DNA of 64,000 nucleotides, taken from assembly GCA_947474435.1 (NCBI GenBank), contig CANJII010000011.1, positions 28,482 through 92,481 of the forward strand, in the 5' to 3' direction. This DNA is from Chitinophagaceae bacterium (lineage in GTDB: Bacteria > Bacteroidota > Bacteroidia > Chitinophagales > UBA10324). The translations under genes and the position numbers were made by a program. Of the stretch, positions 63,012-64,000 are shown in pieces; positions within the stretch are counted from its first letter, which is position 1; every line of letters starts with the position of its first letter. Under the pieces are notes generated by a model, which had not been told where the DNA came from, did no database searches, and was given only the letters and a program-made list of their open reading frames with translations.

Positions 63012-64000
63012 ATGAAAACGAAAATCAATTACACACTTCCTCTGCTGATTTCAGTTACACTGTTTGCTTTCAGTTTGCTGCAGGCAACCGGAGTTATTAA
63101 TGTTACATCTGACCCGAAGCTTGATACGCTTGAGCAAAAAATTTCGGCGCGCGAAAAAGATTTTCCCGAAGACCGGATTTATCTCACCACCAACCAACCC
63201 ATTTATTCTCCGGGTGAACAAATCTGGTTCAGCGCTTTTGTGCGCAACGGAAGCACGCTGAAGCCCTCCATCAAAAGCGACATCGTACACATCGAATTAA
63301 TTAACCCTGCCGGAAAAGTTCAGCAAACGATGAAGCTGATTTCGCGCGATGGTTATTGTTCGGGTGATTTATCCATTGCGGCATCGTTGCCGGGTGGTTA
63401 TTACAAACTGCGTGCTTACACCAACTGGATGCTGAACGAAAGCGACTCTGCAGGATACACAAAAGAAGTGCTAGTATCGAAAGTGGTGTTGCCACGATTG
63501 AAAATGAATCTCACTTATGATAAAGACAGTTACACCAAGGGCGAAGAAGTGCTCGCAAAATTTTCAGCAAGCACCAATCAGAATCTACCGCTGACTGCAA
63601 AAAGTTTTTCGTATGAAATTCAAATGGACGGAGTGAAAATAAAGGAAGGCACTTCCACCACCGGAAATGATGGTGTGATGTTCGTTCGATACAATCTTCC
63701 GGAGAAAATTAAATCAAATGATGCGCTGATGATTGTGAAACTGGATTACGAAGGAACCACCGAAAGTATTTCACGCAGCATTCCGATTTCGATGAACAAT
63801 TTATCGCTCAACTTTTTTCCTGAAGGCGGCGATATGGTTGACGGATTGCCAGGCAGAATTGCATTCAGCGCGAAGGATGAATTCGATAAAGCAATTTCAG
63901 TAGAAGGAATTGTAAAAGATTCGAAAGGAAATAAAGTGGCTGACTTCACCACCTTCCATAAAGGCATGGGCTCATTTACAATGATGCCGGTGAAAGGAGA
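63012..64000 (+). CDS. MG2-domain secreted protein (partial, runs off the window)
   Basis: At least 329 residues are read from ATG 63012 without a stop. A signal peptide (MKTKINYTLPLLISVTLFAF) is followed by a region with 'DRIYLTTNQPIYSPGEQIWF' and 'AFVRNGSTLKPSIKSDIVHI', the MG2-type macroglobulin-like domain. 'LPGGYYKLRAYTNWMLNES' and further beta-domains follow ('SYTKGEEVLAKFSASTNQ', 'SLNFFPEGGDMVDGLPGRIA'). In Bacteroidota these proteins often continue into carboxypeptidase-like and TonB-plug-like parts and sit in the outer membrane or periplasm. The rest lies beyond the window, so the full length and function are open. Confidence 0.8.
   Translation, partial: MKTKINYTLPLLISVTLFAFSLLQATGVINVTSDPKLDTLEQKISAREKDFPEDRIYLTTNQPIYSPGEQIWFSAFVRNGSTLKPSIKSDIVHIELINPAGKVQQTMKLISRDGYCSGDLSIAASLPGGYYKLRAYTNWMLNESDSAGYTKEVLVSKVVLPRLKMNLTYDKDSYTKGEEVLAKFSASTNQNLPLTAKSFSYEIQMDGVKIKEGTSTTGNDGVMFVRYNLPEKIKSNDALMIVKLDYEGTTESISRSIPISMNNLSLNFFPEGGDMVDGLPGRIAFSAKDEFDKAISVEGIVKDSKGNKVADFTTFHKGMGSFTMMPVKG

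Overview
The window looks like a chromosome segment of a Bacteroidota bacterium, probably from the Chitinophagales/Sphingobacteriales side. The DNA is AT-rich. About nine genes encode large secreted proteins, most ending in a type IX secretion (T9SS) sorting domain with an 'IYPNP'-type motif. There is a complete Bacteroidota-style bat (aerotolerance) operon, and two candidate promoters match the Bacteroidota TTG/TAnnTTTG pattern. No rRNA, tRNA or CRISPR array was seen. No genus can be named from this sequence alone.

Layout. 1-2.2 kb: a T9SS propeller protein and a toxin-antitoxin pair whose toxin is frameshifted. 2.3-6.3 kb: dciA-like and recF with a DUF433/DUF5615 pair lodged between them, then divergent pdhA and a TPR membrane protein. 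6.4-10.2 kb: an ABC-F ATPase and a Na/Pi cotransporter. 10.3-16.2 kb: three secreted proteins and a RAYT transposase-like gene flanked by inverted REP-like hairpins. 16.2-20.5 kb: a carbamoyltransferase/DUF5989/SxtJ triad and a divergent polytopic membrane protein. 20.7-22.5 kb: an isolated nuoD-nuoE pair. 22.5-32.2 kb: the bat operon (moxR, DUF58, DUF4381-like, batA, batB, batC, an extra single-domain batD paralogue, batD, batE). 32.5-44.1 kb: a tightly packed operon of two giant PKD/Ig-like surface proteins and two small fibronectin-III proteins. 44.2-48.4 kb: aroQ, xerD, groES and groEL. 48.8-57.8 kb: a lipoprotein, a DNRLRE-like T9SS protein, a Sua5/YrdC enzyme, a TonB-dependent receptor, a membrane protein, and a cupredoxin-SprB-T9SS protein. 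57.9-64 kb: a DUF4920 lipoprotein, a YebC regulator, an ECF sigma/anti-sigma pair, small membrane and secreted proteins, and the start of an MG2-type secreted protein that runs off the window.

The most unusual theme is how often short repeats sit exactly at gene junctions. In the bat operon a four-helix-bundle gene is enclosed by ~41-bp terminal inverted repeats and fits exactly between moxR and the DUF58 gene. A perfect 27-nt palindrome lies inside the batE reading frame between its coupled start codon and its signal peptide. A second repeat-derived stretch lies in the same place in the DUF4381-like gene. Other word-like repeats sit directly after the nuoD and yrdC stop codons, inside two T9SS sorting domains, and as inverted arms between groES and groEL. 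Several housekeeping genes (recF, pdhA, aroQ, dciA-like) seem to use TTG or GTG starts because no suitable ATG exists.
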